Of a DNA stretch of 64,000 nucleotides, positions 10,355 to 23,512 are shown piece after piece (position 1 is the first letter of the stretch; the number at the start of each line of letters is the position of its first letter). The notes below the pieces were generated by a model. The model saw only the letters and a program-made list of their open reading frames with translations, searched no databases and was not told where the DNA came from. Source of the stretch: Nicotiana tabacum (lineage: Eukaryota > Streptophyta > Magnoliopsida > Solanales > Solanaceae); contig NC_134080.1 of the NCBI RefSeq assembly GCF_000715075.1, forward strand, positions 35,630,758 through 35,694,757. The letters are read 5' to 3'. The position numbers and the translations under genes were made by a program.

Positions 10355-12640
10355 ATATCATATTTTATTTTAAATTGTAAAATTGAATTAGTCTAAAATA
10401 TTAATACATATATTTGATGATTATGTTACAAATATATTGAGTTCTCTTATAATTATTTTTGTATTCGATGCAGTTACTTTTTTTTTTAACTTTAAGATAC
10501 AAATTTAATTTTTAATTTTCATTAGTAAAATTACCTATATTAGAAAGTTATTTATATTATTAAAATTTTATTTTAATCATAGAAAAATAATTTCTTAATT
10601 GTTTGAACATATTATATATATGTAGTAATATGTTTATTGTCATTTTATTTCTTTACATAATATTTTAAAAAATAAAAACTTATGAAATAAAAAAAATCTC
10701 ATCTCAAATTCAAATAATTCTTATCATTCTATTTTCTAAATTGGACCGCATTTTTAAAATATTATACTATATATTCAAACTTAAACTAACTGCACTCAAT
10801 TCAGATATTAATCATAGAAAAATATTTTCTTTGTTGTTTGAACACATTATATGTTAATGTTGTAGTAATATTTTCATTATCATTTTATTTCTTACGTAAA
10901 TTTTCTTTCTTTTTTAGATTTAATACAAATTTAATCTTTAATTTTTATTAGTAAAATTACCTATATTAGAAATTTATTTTCTATTTTAATATTTTTTCAT
11001 AAATAAGACTTCAATTTCGTGATATTATCCATAGTTTGGACATTCTAATCGTAGTTTTAATAAATTTCTAATTTCAAATTCAAATAGCCTTTCCCTTTCA
11101 TTTCTAATAATAATTTTTTAATAATTTTGCAAATTTTAATCTATTATATAGTCTTATTACGTTTTATGTGGCTTTTCATTAACTTATAATTTTTTTAATA
11201 TCATTATAATCTACTATTCTTTAATATAATATAGATAAATATATAATTTCTAATCATAAAATAAATATTTATTTTGTTTTAAAAATATTGCTCGAAAATT
11301 TTAAATTATTTAAATTTTAATAAGATTTTAAGCATTGTATATTTAATTTATTTTATTTTTTAAACTTATGATTTATAAATATCTCATATTATCTCTAATT
11401 TATTTCTATTATTCAATATTTTTAGTTTTTAATTTTATTCATTAGACTTGAGTTACGTGGACTTATCCATATTATGAATTTTCTTATCATAATATAAAAA
11501 ACTTTCCCATCTCAAATGTAAATAAGTTTTACCCTTCTTCTCTATGATAAAAAATCTGAATTTTATTTTTTCTATATTTATTATTTATTTTTGATATTAT
11601 ATTATTAAATACCTAATATTATTACATTGTCATGTGGATTTTTATTAGCTTGTTTGAATTTAATATTTATTTCTACTACATTCATTCTAATATAATATAG
11701 ATAAAAATTTAAAAACTTTCTCAAATTCAAATAAGTTTTATTATTCTATTTTCTATATTTGACTACATTTTTAAAGAATTATGTTATACTTTCAAACTTA
11801 AACTTACTGTACTCAATTCAAATATTAATAAAAAAATATTTTCTTAATTGTTTGAACACATTATATCTGAATGTTGTAGTAATATTTACGTATAAAATAT
11901 TCGTTTGCCCGATTTATCAATATTAATATGACTTTATTATTCTTATTTTTAAAATATTTTTTTACTGATTATTTAAGTTTTTTCTTACCTTATAAATAAT
12001 TTATATACTTTATTTAAGATCTTATTTTGCTGCTTGAATTTATTTAATTTTTAAACTCAATATATCTTTAATAACTTAAGTAAATTTTAATTTTATTTTA
12101 TACTTTAACTTACTCTAATGTATAAATAGTCGTAGGTTATCTCAATTACGTCTTTCTATATTTTTTTATTTTTTTCGATTAGAATTTTTAATTAATTTTT
12201 ACCTCCAATATCTCTAGCTAATAAAAAAATAATCTATGGGTGAATCAATATAGATATAAATATACTTATAAATATAAATTTAAATGTAGATATATAGATT
12301 AAATTTGTCTAAGATCTATTTAGATTAAGTATAAGATTCATTAACTACTTCCATTAATTATGTTTCCATTTATGATTCAAATTTTTAATGTTGTCTTTAA
12401 ATTGCCAAGTGGCTTCTTTTTAGCTTGCCACTTGGCTTAACCACATGCTTCACTACTCTCCTTTTAATATAATATAGATATAGTAAGTCACTATTATGCA
12501 TATGTTTTTCCCTTATATAGTTTGCAGTTTTGCACCATATCTGAAATTCTGGATTTACTCTAGATTATTATATTACTGCTTTTGGTTTTATGAGGCTGAC
12601 TGAAAATGCTGCGGGAAAAAAACAGGTGCTCTACTATCTT
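10355..12640. other. AT-rich non-coding tract with internal direct repeats
   Basis: Very A+T-rich with no credible coding frame. A block of about 150 bp at 10722-10872 recurs at 11735-11888 (both contain TTTGAACACATTATAT and GTTGTAGTAATATT), with a third, shorter relative at 10571-10640. Another pair, with AAAATTACCTATATTAGAAA, occurs at 10489-10560 and 10905-10985. The phrase AATATAATATAGATA appears near 11225, 11692 and 12468. A 10-bp stem (GCCAAGTGGC / GCCACTTGGC) lies at about 12402-12436, shortly before the last of these. This is probably a decayed non-autonomous transposon cluster; I cannot name the family. Confidence 0.6.
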
Positions 12641-12643
12641 TAA

Positions 12644-13050
12644 GGGTGTTTTTGGTACGAAGGAAACTATTTTCTTGAAAAATAAGTGATTTTCATACTT
12701 ATTTTTTGGCGATTGATTCGGTAGCAAAAAATATTTTTGAAAAATATATATTTTAAGCAAACACTGTATGAGACGAAATGGATAAGGGCGGGGGATGGTG
12801 GTAGGTCAGAGTTTAGGAGTTGGAGTGGCAGTGACGATGTGGGGATGGGGGGTGGGGGGAGTGGGCACAGGCGCGGGGTGAGGGGTGAGTAAGGTTGAGA
12901 AAGAGTTTTGAAAAATATTTTTCCTCCTTTTGGTAAGTAAGTAATATTTCTTCAATTGGAGGACTTTTCAAAAAATTTAAGTCAACAAAACCCGGAAAAA
13001 AAAATTAAAAATTGATTTTCAAAAAAAAATTCTTCATACCAAACACACCC
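12644..13050. mobile_element. Tourist-like MITE (407 bp)
   Basis: The left terminus GGGTGTTTTTGGTACGAAG is mirrored by the right terminus CTTCATACCAAACACACCC, giving imperfect terminal inverted repeats of about 20 bp. Adjacent bases are TAA on the left and TGA on the right, which fits a PIF/Harbinger Tourist 3-bp target duplication with one change. The interior is AT-rich with an internal G-rich patch (12790-12890). No transposase is present. Family naming is from terminus and duplication type only. Confidence 0.65.
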
Positions 13051-13053
13051 TGA

Positions 13054-13830
13054 ATTTAACAAATTATAATCTCTCAACAATAGTTCTCTTGATTACGTAC
13101 TTATAATATGAACATTCTAATGCATATTGAAATACTCACCATTGTTTGTGTACCCATACTTTGCTGTGTCCAATAACGACTTGGTGAGTTTTCCACTTCG
13201 CATTTTCCATCAGAATCACGTAGAGCTTCTTGAGTCTCCTCTATTTAAAAATAAATATTTAAGAGGATAGATGTTAAACAACATATGAAAAAAAGAAAAA
13301 AAAACAAATATGTTTAATTATAATGGTGATCTCCCTTGTATGCTATTTTTCATTAATTGTAGGCGGAGCTAGAAGGTTAGGTAATAACTATAGTATAATT
13401 TTTTTATTTTGTATCAAAAAATTAACTAAATATGAACAAATATCATTATTCATAAACCAGATATTAACACCTAATGTCATTATCTTAGCATCTAGAACCT
13501 ATAAAATTCAAATACTTGCTCTGTCTTTATTGTTGGTATTATTTATAATGCAAAGTCAAAAATTTCTTTTTGAAAATCCATTTACAACCAATAATCATGT
13601 GTCTTTTTATTTTTTAAATATTCTATCTATTTCCAAGTGGCTTCTTGCATGAAGCCTTAAAGTTAAGTGTTGAATGACTTCGACAAGTGGCTATGCAAAT
13701 CTATCATGTGTCTCCATGATAGATATGCAAATCTATCATGGCTTCTTACAATCCAAGTGGCTTCTTACATGGTCATTAGCCATCATATTCACTCAATTCT
13801 TAATCAAGAATTCATCTTGCTAATCATTAC
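13054..13830. other. non-coding, no gene seen
   Basis: AT-rich sequence up to the chromovirus LTR. It contains a local duplication of CAAATCTATCATG (about 13697 and 13727) and repeated CAAGTGGCTTCTT phrases (about 13635, 13755) that echo 12404. The open frames at 13323-13882 lack recognisable domains, and the second runs into the LTR, so they are not called as genes. Confidence 0.6.
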
Positions 13831-16052
13831 TGTAACACCCCGTAAATTTGAATTTGTTGTGGATGCATTAAATGAGTATTAACATGGTGGTAATCAATTT
13901 GTTATGATAATAAGTGTATGAGGCATATCATAAGTGATTTAGGGTCCAAGGAGAGACCTAAGTCTTAGCCAAGCCGGAAAATTATATGATAGACTAAAAT
14001 TCCAAATGAGTGCGTACAAGACCATACTTTCGACGAGCATATCTACATATATATAAGGTGTTAGATGATGCATAACCTATCAAATTAAAGGTCTTTGAGT
14101 CTACTTTCAAACCTTCATCATTTAGACTTTTCTACAAGAAGTTATGATAAAATTACCAAAGACTGGCGGAGGACTGCACGAATGCGAAGCATCCGAGGCC
14201 GCATCCGAAAAGAAGGACTGGCAGTGAAGTGCTTCGATAGATCTGCGTAGCATTCGAGCTCCTGAGCGGAGGACTGCTAGGATGCTAAGCATCCACGTCC
14301 GCGTCCGGAATCTGAGCTTATAAACACAATTTCGGGATTCATTTTCCCATTCTATTTGGACGACGCTTGGGGTTCTTCTTCACCCACTCAAGAGCACCAA
14401 CTCCTACCCTCTTCAAGGTAAAAATCCCTATTATCTTGATGTAAAATTCCATCATTTCTACACTAGTATTAATGAAATCTACACATAACATATATAGATC
14501 TTCAAGAAATTTCTTCAAGAACTCAAAGGAGGTTTTTGTAAGATTTCTTACAAAAAGGTAATCTTACACCTTTAGAATTACATGTATGGATTTATTAAGG
14601 GAATATAAGTATGAATAAGTAATAGAACTCTTGGTATGGTGATTGGAAGGCATTAAATTCCCAATTTAATTACATAATTATGGTAGAGATAGAATAGATG
14701 ATTATTTAATGGAACTTTATTGGTTGGGTGTGGATGGATGGTCACATATGTGATGTTGGAAGTTATAAATTGGTTAATCATGATAGTGGGATAAATTGTT
14801 GATGAATGGTAGTAGTTGGATGAACTAAATATATGATGATGGGATATAGAGATTTATGCCTACAAGGTGTTTGATATTATGCCTAAATGGCTTAACTTAT
14901 GGAATTTGTTACTAATATTGGTTCCACTGGATGTTGCTATTGTAGATTGAAGGTTCTTAGTGTTGTCGATCATTGTAGTATCACCAAGGGAAAAAATTGA
15001 GGTATGTGAGGCTAACTCTTTACATTTGGAAATGTTTATGATTCTCCCTACGTCCCATTCATAATGACTATTACTAGTTTCCTCGGAAAGTAATTATGCC
15101 TAGTTCCATGAATAGTAGCAAAGCTTCTATTCTCTATAGGGCATAGTTTCATAATAATTCGATATTCTATGAGTTTCAATTATGACAAATCAACTTATTA
15201 TGAATACACATCTCAATCTAGCCCTATTCATTATTCCGGTATGATGTATTTCAGTATGATGTATTGCAGTATGATTCTCAGTTCCTGATTCTAAGTTCCT
15301 GAATGTTGAACATCTGTATTTTGGCCTGAGGCCGCAATTATGTATACGTATACTCGGGCCCGAGGCCGCTGTTTGTGCCTATATATATATATAGGGCCTT
15401 AAGCCACAGTCTATTTATTCAGATAAACAATTGGTTCATCATTTAGAAGAGGGAGTATTCATAACCTTACTTCCTATGTTTAGTTCAGTTATCAGTTATT
15501 AGTTTCAGTTACAGTATTTACAAATCTTTTCTTGAGTTGTTTTACATACAAGTGCAATTCAAATGCACTAACGTCCCTTTTTGCCCGGGGCCTGCATCTC
15601 GCAATTCAGGTAACAATTTTTAGGTTGACGATTCTGCTTGCTAGGACATCTCGTATCAGCTATTGGTGAGCCCCAGTCTTTAGGGGCACTATCCCTCCCT
15701 TTTTCAGTCATTATAGTATTTCAGTTAATAAGGTATACCGGGGACCTTGTCCTGGTAAACAGTTAGCATTTTCAGTATTCTTTAGAGGCTTCATAGACCA
15801 TAAACCAGTCAGTCAGATATTAGTAGACTTTTATGTGTTAGCCTTGTCGGCTACTCGTTTATACTTGCAGTCCTTTCACTATTTTTCGCAGATATTTAAG
15901 TCAGATTCTTTAGTAGATCATCATATTATATATTTACATCTAGCTTACAGTTATACCACATGTTGATCCAGCCATATAGTTGGTTCGCTTGGTCACATGC
16001 AGTCAGGCACCGAGTGACATGTTACGCCCAGGCCATGGTTCGGAGCGTGACA
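13831..16052 (+). repeat. 5' LTR of the chromovirus
   Basis: It begins TGTAACACCCCGTAAATTTG and ends GGAGCGTGACA, giving TG...CA ends. It matches 21166-23512 along its length with many substitutions. The end is fixed by the primer site 6 bases downstream. Confidence 0.92.
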
Positions 16053-16057
16053 AAGGT

Positions 16058-16070
16058 TGGTATCAGAGCC
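16058..16070 (+). other. primer-binding site, initiator tRNA-Met
   Basis: TGGTATCAGAGCC is the standard complement to the 3' end of plant initiator tRNA-Met. It starts 6 bases after the LTR end, as expected for minus-strand primer binding. Confidence 0.92.
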
Positions 16071-16269
16071 CAGGGTCAGGAGTCTTAGGTACCCTATGAA
16101 GCCGTGTCCAGTGGGGTCACTTTTATGTGTGTGTTCATGCCAAACGTGTAAACAGTTAACCACCAAGACATCTAGGATTGTTCCATTTCTTTCGTACTCT
16201 AGATCGTGCAGTTAGAGCTATGCTTTCATTAATCTTTCTAACTCTTGCGAATTGTGTATTTCAGAAAAA

Positions 16270-17450
16270 TATCTACAAAGAGAAAGTACCCAGGAGGTCC
16301 TCAGCTTCTAGCCAGAGGGTACGACTAATGTTGTTCAAAAGGAGGACACTCCGGCCCAGGGGTTTCATTGAGCTCAATGCCTAGTGCTTCAAACATAGAT
16401 GTCAAGGGAGCTATCCAATTGCTCACCCAGATTGTGGCTACCCAGGTTCAAAGGAAGGGAACATGTGTTGTTCATGAGACGGGTAGTTCCAGGTATAGGG
16501 AATTCTTCAACATGAAACCTCCAGTATTCTCAGGGTCAAAACTATATGAGGATCCACAAAAATTCATTGATACATGCTATAGACACTGAGGCAGTAAGCT
16601 GAAAGATGTTGCCAACACTTGGTATGAAACATGGGAAGAGTCCCGAGGGGAGTATGCAGCTTCTGCAACTTGGAAAGGGTTTACAGATGCGTTTCTTGAG
16701 CATTTTCTACCCATTGAGGTCTTGGAAACTAAGGCTTTGGAGTTTGAGACACTTAAACAGAATGATATGAGTGTGAATGAGTACTAACTCAAGTTCGTCT
16801 CTCTGGCTAAGTATGCTTCAGAAATGGTACGTGATATGAGGGCCAGAGTTAGGCGATTTGTTTTGGGCTTTCAGATGACTTGTTTGATGATGCTAATATA
16901 GCTTCTCAGAATAATGACATGACCATCACTAAGATGGTTGCCTTTGTTCAAGGGAATGAAGACAGGTTGAAGGAAGAAGAGCGACTACATAGAGAGAAGG
17001 ACAGATAATTCAACAAGAGAGCTAAGTCTGCAACAAATTTCAACCATGGGAGATCTCAAGCAGGAGGCAATCGCCAGTTTTTTAAGAAATCAAAATCAGG
17101 ACCTGCTCCATCTTCAGCTAGTGCACCAGTTCAGAGGTCAAAGTTCAACAAGAAAAATGAGAATTTCAAAACAGCAGACTCACAATCACATGCTAGTGTG
17201 GGCTACAGAGTCCCTGATTTCCCTATTTGCAACACATGTGGTAAGAGGCACCTAGGGTTGTGTCGTTCGGGAACAAATGGTTGCTTTGGGTGCGGTCAGC
17301 GGGGCCACTTCTTGAGGGATTGTCCATCAACAAAGCAGAACAATGGAGGCAATGTAGCTTAGTCCACTAATTCAACAGCCCCTCATAACTCTCAGGCCCA
17401 ATAAGGGCACGGTGTAGCAAAGTCTAGTAATGTAGGTTGTGGTCGAAACC
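16270..17450 (+). pseudogene. chromovirus gag, broken
   Basis: This is the capsid/nucleocapsid frame in pieces. A basic N-terminal segment (RRSSASSQR) lies near 16290-16320, then a frame change leads to SSRYREFFNMKPPVFSGS and FIDTCYRH. A stop and small internal deletions follow near 16585-16610, compared with the gag copy at 23513. Next come NTWYEIWEESRGE, FLEHFLPIEVLE and LKQNDMSVNEY with a stop. A zinc knuckle CFGCGQRGHFLRDC (CX2CX4HX4C) lies at 17283-17324. It is inactive because of the stops and shifts. It would have packaged element RNA. Confidence 0.85.
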
Positions 17451-17452
17451 GC

Positions 17453-20400
17453 TTGTATGCCCTGGAAGACCGTCAGGATACGGAGGCTTGGGGATATATT
17501 GTCACAGGTATGCTAACGATATTCACTTTTGATGTCTACGCTCTTATAGATCCGGGATCTACCCTCTCTTATGTAACTCCATATATTTCTAAGAAATTTG
17601 GGATAGAACTAGAAAAGTTGTGTGAAACTTTTGAAGTATCCACTCCAGTTGGAGAATCAATTATAGCAAGATGTATCTATAGGGGATGTCCAGTCAAAGT
17701 GTATCATCGCCTTACTGTAGCAGACTTAGTAGAATTAGAGATGGTAGACTTCGATGTGATCATGGTCATGGATTGGTTAGAGTCTTGTTATGCCACAGTG
17801 GGTTGTAGAACTAAAATAGTGAGTTTTGAATTTCTCGGTGAACCAGTCTTAGAATGGAAAGGTGATGCAGTAACACCTAGGGGTAGGTTTATTTCCTATA
17901 TTAAAGCCAGAAAGATGATCTCCAAAGGATATATCTATCACGTGGTTCAGGTTAAGAATGCAGATACTCAAATTCCCACTCTCCAGTCGGTACCAATTGT
18001 AAATGAGTTCTCAAAGTGTTTCCCGAAGATCTTCCCGGAGTCCCTCCCGATAGAGAGATTGACTTTGGAATTGATCTACTCCCCGGCACCAAGCCTATAT
18101 CTATTCCACCTTATAGAATGGCTCCAGGAGAGTTGAAAGAGCTAAAAGTCCAGTTGAAAGATCTTCTAGATAAGGGATTTATAAGGCCAAGTTTCTCACC
18201 TTGGGGCGCACCGGTCTTGTTTGTCCGAAAGAAGGATGAGTCTTTGCGCATGTGCATTGACTATCGTCAGTTGAATAAAGTCACCATCAAGAACAAGTAC
18301 CCTCTTCCTAGAATGGATAATTTATTTGATCAACTTCAGGGTGCCCAGTGTTATTCCAAGATTGACCTCAGATCGGGATACTATCAGTTGAAGGTTAAGG
18401 AAGTCGATATTCCAAAAACAGCTTTCAGGACTCGGTATGGGCATTTTGAATTTTTGGTAATATCATTTGGTTTAACGAATGCACCAGCAGTTTTCATGGA
18501 CCTTATGAATAGGGCCTTTAAGCCCTATCTTGATTTGTTAGTTATTGTGTTTATTGATGATATCTTGATTTATTCCCGTAGCGATACTGACAATGTAGAA
18601 CATCTCAGAATTGTGTTGCAGACACTGCAGGATCACAAGTTATATGCGAAATTTTCTAAGTGTGAATTCTGGTTAAAATCAGTAGCATTTTTGGGCCACG
18701 TCATCTCAGGGGAAGGCGTGTAAGTAGACTTTCAATAAATAGATGCAGTGAAGAATTGGCCCAGACCCACCTCAGTATCCTATATAAGAAGTTTCTTGGG
18801 TCTAGCAGGCTATTATAGGCGTGTCGTAAAGAGATTTTCTTCTATCTCGTCCCCTTTGACTAGATTAACTTAGAAGAAAGTCATGTTTCAATGGTCGGAC
18901 GCTTGCGAGAAAAGTTTCGATGAGTTAAAGAAGAGGTTGACTTCAGCTCCAGTCTTAATACTACTGGAAAGAACTGAAGGGTTCGTTGTTTATTGTGATG
19001 CTTCAGGGTTTGGTCTTAGTTAATGCAACATGGTAAAGTCAAAGCCTACTCATCGAGACAACTCAAGGCTCACGAGAAGAATTATCCGACTCATGATCTT
19101 GAATTAGCAGCTATGTTGTTTGCACTTAAGATCTGGCGCCATTATTTGTATGGGGTGCATGTTGACATTTTTTACAGATCACAAGAGCCTCCATTACATC
19201 TTCAATCAAAGAGAATTGAATCTATGTCAGAGGAGGTGGCTCGAATTACTTAAAGATTATGATGTTGATATCCTCTATCATCCGGGGAAGACCAATGTTG
19301 TAGTCGATGCTCTCAGTCGGCGTTCTATGGGAAGCTTACCTCATGTTGAGGCAGACAAATGAACTATGATGAAGGAAGTCCATCGCTTAGCAAGTATAGG
19401 AGTTTGACTTTTGGACTCCGAAGATGGTGGCGTTGTTTTTCAGAACAAGGCTGAATCCTCCTTAGTAGCCGAAGTGAAGAAAAAGCAGTTCAGTGATCCC
19501 TACTTATTGTAATTAAAGGAGGGAATTCACAAACACAAGACTACAGCTTTTGAACAAGGGGGAAATGATGGTACTTTAAGGTACAAAGGCAGACTATGCG
19601 TTCCAGACGTAGATAGTCTCAAAGAGTAAATTATGTCAGAAGCCCACGATTCCAGGTATTCTATTCACCAAGGTTCCACAAAGATGTATCATGATCTTAA
19701 GGAGATTTATTGGTGGAACGATATGAAAAAGAACATAGCAGGTTTTGTGGCTAAGTGTCCAAACTGTCAGCAAGTGAAAGCGAACACCAGAGGCCTAGTA
19801 GTTTAACTCAGGGTATAGAAATTCCCGTTTGGAAATGGGAGATGTTAAACATGGACTTCATAACAGTTCTACCTCACTCGTTTCGGAAGCATAATTCGAT
19901 TTGGGTGATTGTAGACCAACTTACCAAGTCAACTCACTTCTTGCCAGTGAAGACTACAAATTCAGCTGAGGATTATGCCAAGTTGTATATCCAAGAAATT
20001 GTCTAATTGCATGGGACTCCTTTGTCCAACATCCCAGATCGTGATGCTTAGTTCACATCAAACTTTTGGAAATCCTTTCAGAAGGGGTTGGGCACAAGGG
20101 TGAACCTCAGCTTCGCTTTTCATCCTCAAACAGATGGCCAGGCGGAACGCACCATTCAAACTCTTGAGGATATGTTGAGGGTGTGTGTTATCGATTTTAA
20201 AGGTAATTGGGATGATCATCTACCCCTCACTGAGTTTGCTTATAATAACAGATATCAATCTAGTATAAAGATGGCATAGTGCGAAGCTCTGTATGGGCGA
20301 ATGTGTAGGTCACCAATTAGTTGGTTCAAAGTTGGTGAAGCGGAGTTGTTAGGACCCAATTTGATCTATCAGGCGATGGACAAGGTCAAGTTAATTCAAG

Positions 20401-20918
20401 AGCATTTGAAGATGGCTCAGAGTCGCCAAAAGTCCTATTCGGACGTGCGACGTAGAGACCTAGAGTTTCAAGTGGATGATTGGGTGTTTTTGAAAGTTTT
20501 GTCTATGAAAGGAGTTATGAGATTTGGGAAGAAGGGGAAGCTTTGTCCCCGCTATATTGGGCCATATAGAATCCTGCGAAGGATCGGGCAAGTGGCTTAT
20601 GAGTTAGAATTGCCACAAGAATTTTTTGTTGTACACCCAGTGTTTCACGTTTCTATGTTAAAGAAATTCATGGGAGACCCTTCTCTTGTGGTTCCTATGG
20701 AGACTATAGGGGTTAAAGACATCATGACTTATGTAGAAATTCCAGTGGCTATCCTTGATCGTAAAATTCGCAAGCTCAGAACTAAGAAAATTGCTTCAGT
20801 GAAAGTGCTTTGGAGAAATCAAAAGGTTGAAGAGGCAACGTGGGAAGCTGAAGGAGACATGAAGTCCATATATCCCCATCTTTTTGAAGAGCAAGCAGAG
20901 AATCTAGACGGTAACTAA
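17453..20918 (+). pseudogene. chromovirus pol: protease, RT, RNase H, integrase, chromodomain; multiple frameshifts and stops
   Basis: Protease lies at about 17453-17760 with DPGSTLSYVTPY where a DTG/DSG-type site is expected. A frameshift near 18020-18050 leads into RT (18016-18723) with [30 protein letters not shown] and the catalytic FIDD, ending in a TAG. RNase H (about 18960-19362) is split by a second frameshift but keeps FTDHKSL and DALSR. Integrase starts near 19630 with H...H and CPNCQ, then MDFITVLP, a stop at 20002-20007, and GQAERTIQ for the catalytic Glu. The last intact piece (20301-20918) holds the integrase tail (GPYRILRRIG, HPVFHVSMLKK) and a chromodomain (VEIPVAILDRKIRKLR to WEAEGDM), which in active elements guides insertion to chromatin. 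Confidence 0.9.
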
Positions 20919-21150
20919 CCTTCTCCCTCAGACCTTATATAACAATCTTCATGTCTTTCAATATTTAGTCAGTTTAGTAGCCATTCAGTCTAGCACCTAT
21001 CCAGTTCAGTATCTCATCAGCTTCAGTAATCTTGTATTCATTTAGTTTAGTATGAAAGTGTTAATTAATATTCATGTTCCAACTAGACCCATTTAAGGTC
21101 TGGAGATAGCCGAAGATACAACAAGGACAATCATTCGAGGACAAATGATC

Positions 21151-21165
21151 CCAAGGGGGAGATAA
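21151..21165 (+). other. polypurine tract of the chromovirus
   Basis: CCAAGGGGGAGATAA immediately precedes the 3' LTR start. The reversed chromovirus remnant at 48676-48691 has the equivalent position and similar sequence. Confidence 0.8.
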
Positions 21166-22760
21166 TGTAACACCCCGTAAATTTGAATCGGTTGTGGATC
21201 CATTAAATGAGTATTAACGTGATGGTAATTAATTTGTGATGATAATAAGTGTACGAGGTATATCATAAGGGATTTAGGGCCCAAGGAGAGACCTAAGTCT
21301 TAGCCAAGTCGGAAAATTACATGATAGACTAAAATTCCAAATGAGTGCGCACACGACCATATTTTCGACGAGCATATATACAGACATATAAGGTTTTAGA
21401 TGATTCACAACCTATCAAATGAAAGGTATTTGAGTCTAGTTTCTAATTATTCAAACCGTTCGTCATTTAGACTTTCCTACAAGAAGTTATGACCAAATTA
21501 CCAAAGGCTGACAAAGGACTGTGCGGATACGAAAAATCCGAGGCCGCGTCCGAACAGAGGGGCTGGCATGAAGTGATCCCATAGCATCCGCATATCATCC
21601 GAGCTCCTGAGTAGAGGACTTCTCGAATGCGAAGCATCCACGTCTGCATCCGAAATCTGGGATTATAAACACAATTTCAGGATTATTTTCCCTATTCTAT
21701 TTGGACAACCCTTGGGGTTCTTCTTCACCCACTCAAGAGCACCAACTCCTACCCTCTTCAAAGTAAGCAATCCCCATTATCTTGGTATGAAATTCCATTA
21801 TTTCTACACTAGTATTGATGAAATCTACACATAACATAGATAGATCTTCAAGAAATTTCTTCAAGAACTCAAAGGAGGTTTTTGTAAGATTTCTTCCAAA
21901 AAAGTAATTCTACACCCTTAGACTTACATGTATGGTTTTATTAAGGGAATATGAGTATGAATAAGTAATAGAAATATTGGTATGGTGATTGGAATTCATT
22001 AAATTCCCAATTTAATTACATAACTATGGTAGAGATAGAACAAGTGATTATTTAATAGAACTTTGTTGGTTGGGTGTGGATGGATGGTCACATATGTGAT
22101 GTTGGAAGTTATAAATTGGTTAATCATGATGGTGGGATAAATTGTTGATTACTGGTGGTAGTTGGATGTACTAATTATATGGTAATGGGATATAGAGATT
22201 TATGCCTACAAGGTGTTTGATAATATGCCTAAATGGCTTAAGTTATGGAATTTGTTACTAATATTGGTTCCATTAGATGTTGTTATTGTAGATTGAAGGT
22301 TCTTAGTATTGTGGATCATTATAGTATCACTAAGGGGCAAAACTAAGGTATGTGAGGCTAACTCTTTAGGTTTGGGAATGTCTATGATTCTCCCTACGTC
22401 CCATTCATTATGACTATTACTAGTTTTTTCGGAAAGTAATTATGCCTAGCTACATGAATAATAGCAGAACTTCTATTCTCTAGATGGCACATTGTCATAA
22501 TCATTCGATATTCTATGAGTTTCAATTATGACAAATCAACTTATTATGAATATACATCTCAATCTAGCCCTATTCATTATTCTAGTATCATGTATTTCAG
22601 TTTGATGTATTGTAGTATGATTTATGAGTTCCTGATTCTAAGTTCCTGAATGTTGAACGCCTATATTTGGGCCTAAGGTCGCAGTTATGTATACGTATAC
22701 TTGGGACCGAGGTTGCACACACACACATACACACACGCATACATACACACACACATACAT

Positions 22761-22794
<34 letters not shown>

Positions 22795-23512
22795 GACAAT
22801 ACTTTACGCATTGTGGGCCTGAGGGCACAGTTATGTATATGTATACTTGGGCCCGAGGCCGCAGTCTATTTATTCAGATAAACAGTTGGTTCATCATTCA
22901 GAAGAGGGAGTATTCATAACCTTACTTCCTATGTTTAGTTCAGTTATCAGTTATCAGTTTTAGTTACAGTATTTACAGTTCTTTCCTGTAGTTGTTTTAC
23001 ATACCAGTGCAGCTCAAATACAATGACGTCCTTTTTTCCCGGGGCCTGCATCTCGCAATGCAAGTAACGATTTTTCAGGTTGATGATTCTTCTTGCTAGG
23101 ACATCTCGTATCTGCTATTGGTGAGCCCCAGTCTTTCGGGGCACTATCCCTCCCTTTTTCAGTCATTATAGTATTTCAGTTAATAAGGTATACCGGGGAC
23201 CTTGTCCCGGTAAACAGTTAGTATTTTCAGTATTCTTTAGAGGCTTCGTAGACCATAACCCAGTCAGTCAGATATTAGCAGGCTTTTATGTGCTAGCCTT
23301 ATCGGCTACTCATTTATACTTGCAGACCTTTCAGTATTTTCCACATCTATGATATTTCAGTCAGACTATTTAGTAGATCATCATGTTATATATTTACATC
23401 TAGCTTACAGTTATACCATATGTTGATCCAACCATACAGTTGGTTTGCTTGGTCACATGCAGTCAGGCACCGAGTGTCGTGTTACGCTCAGGCCATAGTT
23501 CAGAGCGTGACA
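21166..23512 (+). repeat. 3' LTR of the chromovirus
   Basis: It starts TGTAACACCCCG and ends CAGAGCGTGACA, homologous to 13831-16052. It is longer partly because of a CA/TA microsatellite at 22716-22795 where the 5' LTR has only a short TA run. The next base belongs to gag-derived sequence rather than host DNA. Confidence 0.92.
22716..22795. repeat. (CA)n/(TA)n microsatellite in the 3' LTR
   Basis: CA repeats with interspersed TA and CATA, ending in a TA run. It expanded after insertion, since the 5' LTR lacks it. It generates a spurious His/Thr-rich frame. Confidence 0.9.

Larger units (their letters stand above)
13831..23512 (+). mobile_element. Ty3/gypsy chromovirus (Tekay/Del type), decayed full-length copy
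   Basis: The order is 5' LTR, iMet primer site, gag with a zinc knuckle, protease, RT, RNase H, integrase with a C-terminal chromodomain, polypurine tract and 3' LTR. The chromodomain and the FIDD form of the RT box identify a chromovirus. Many stops and frameshifts, two unequal LTRs and a dinucleotide repeat expanded in only one LTR show an old insertion. The bases before the 5' LTR (CATTAC) have no clear partner because the 3' LTR runs straight into rearranged element sequence at 23513. Confidence 0.9.

Noticed and set aside
12402..12480. Helitron 3' end (stem followed by AT-rich end)
   Set aside because: A 10-bp stem exists but no CTRR terminus at the proper distance was found.
22687..22881. 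Thr/His repeat peptide
   Set aside because: Translation of the CA microsatellite in the 3' LTR.
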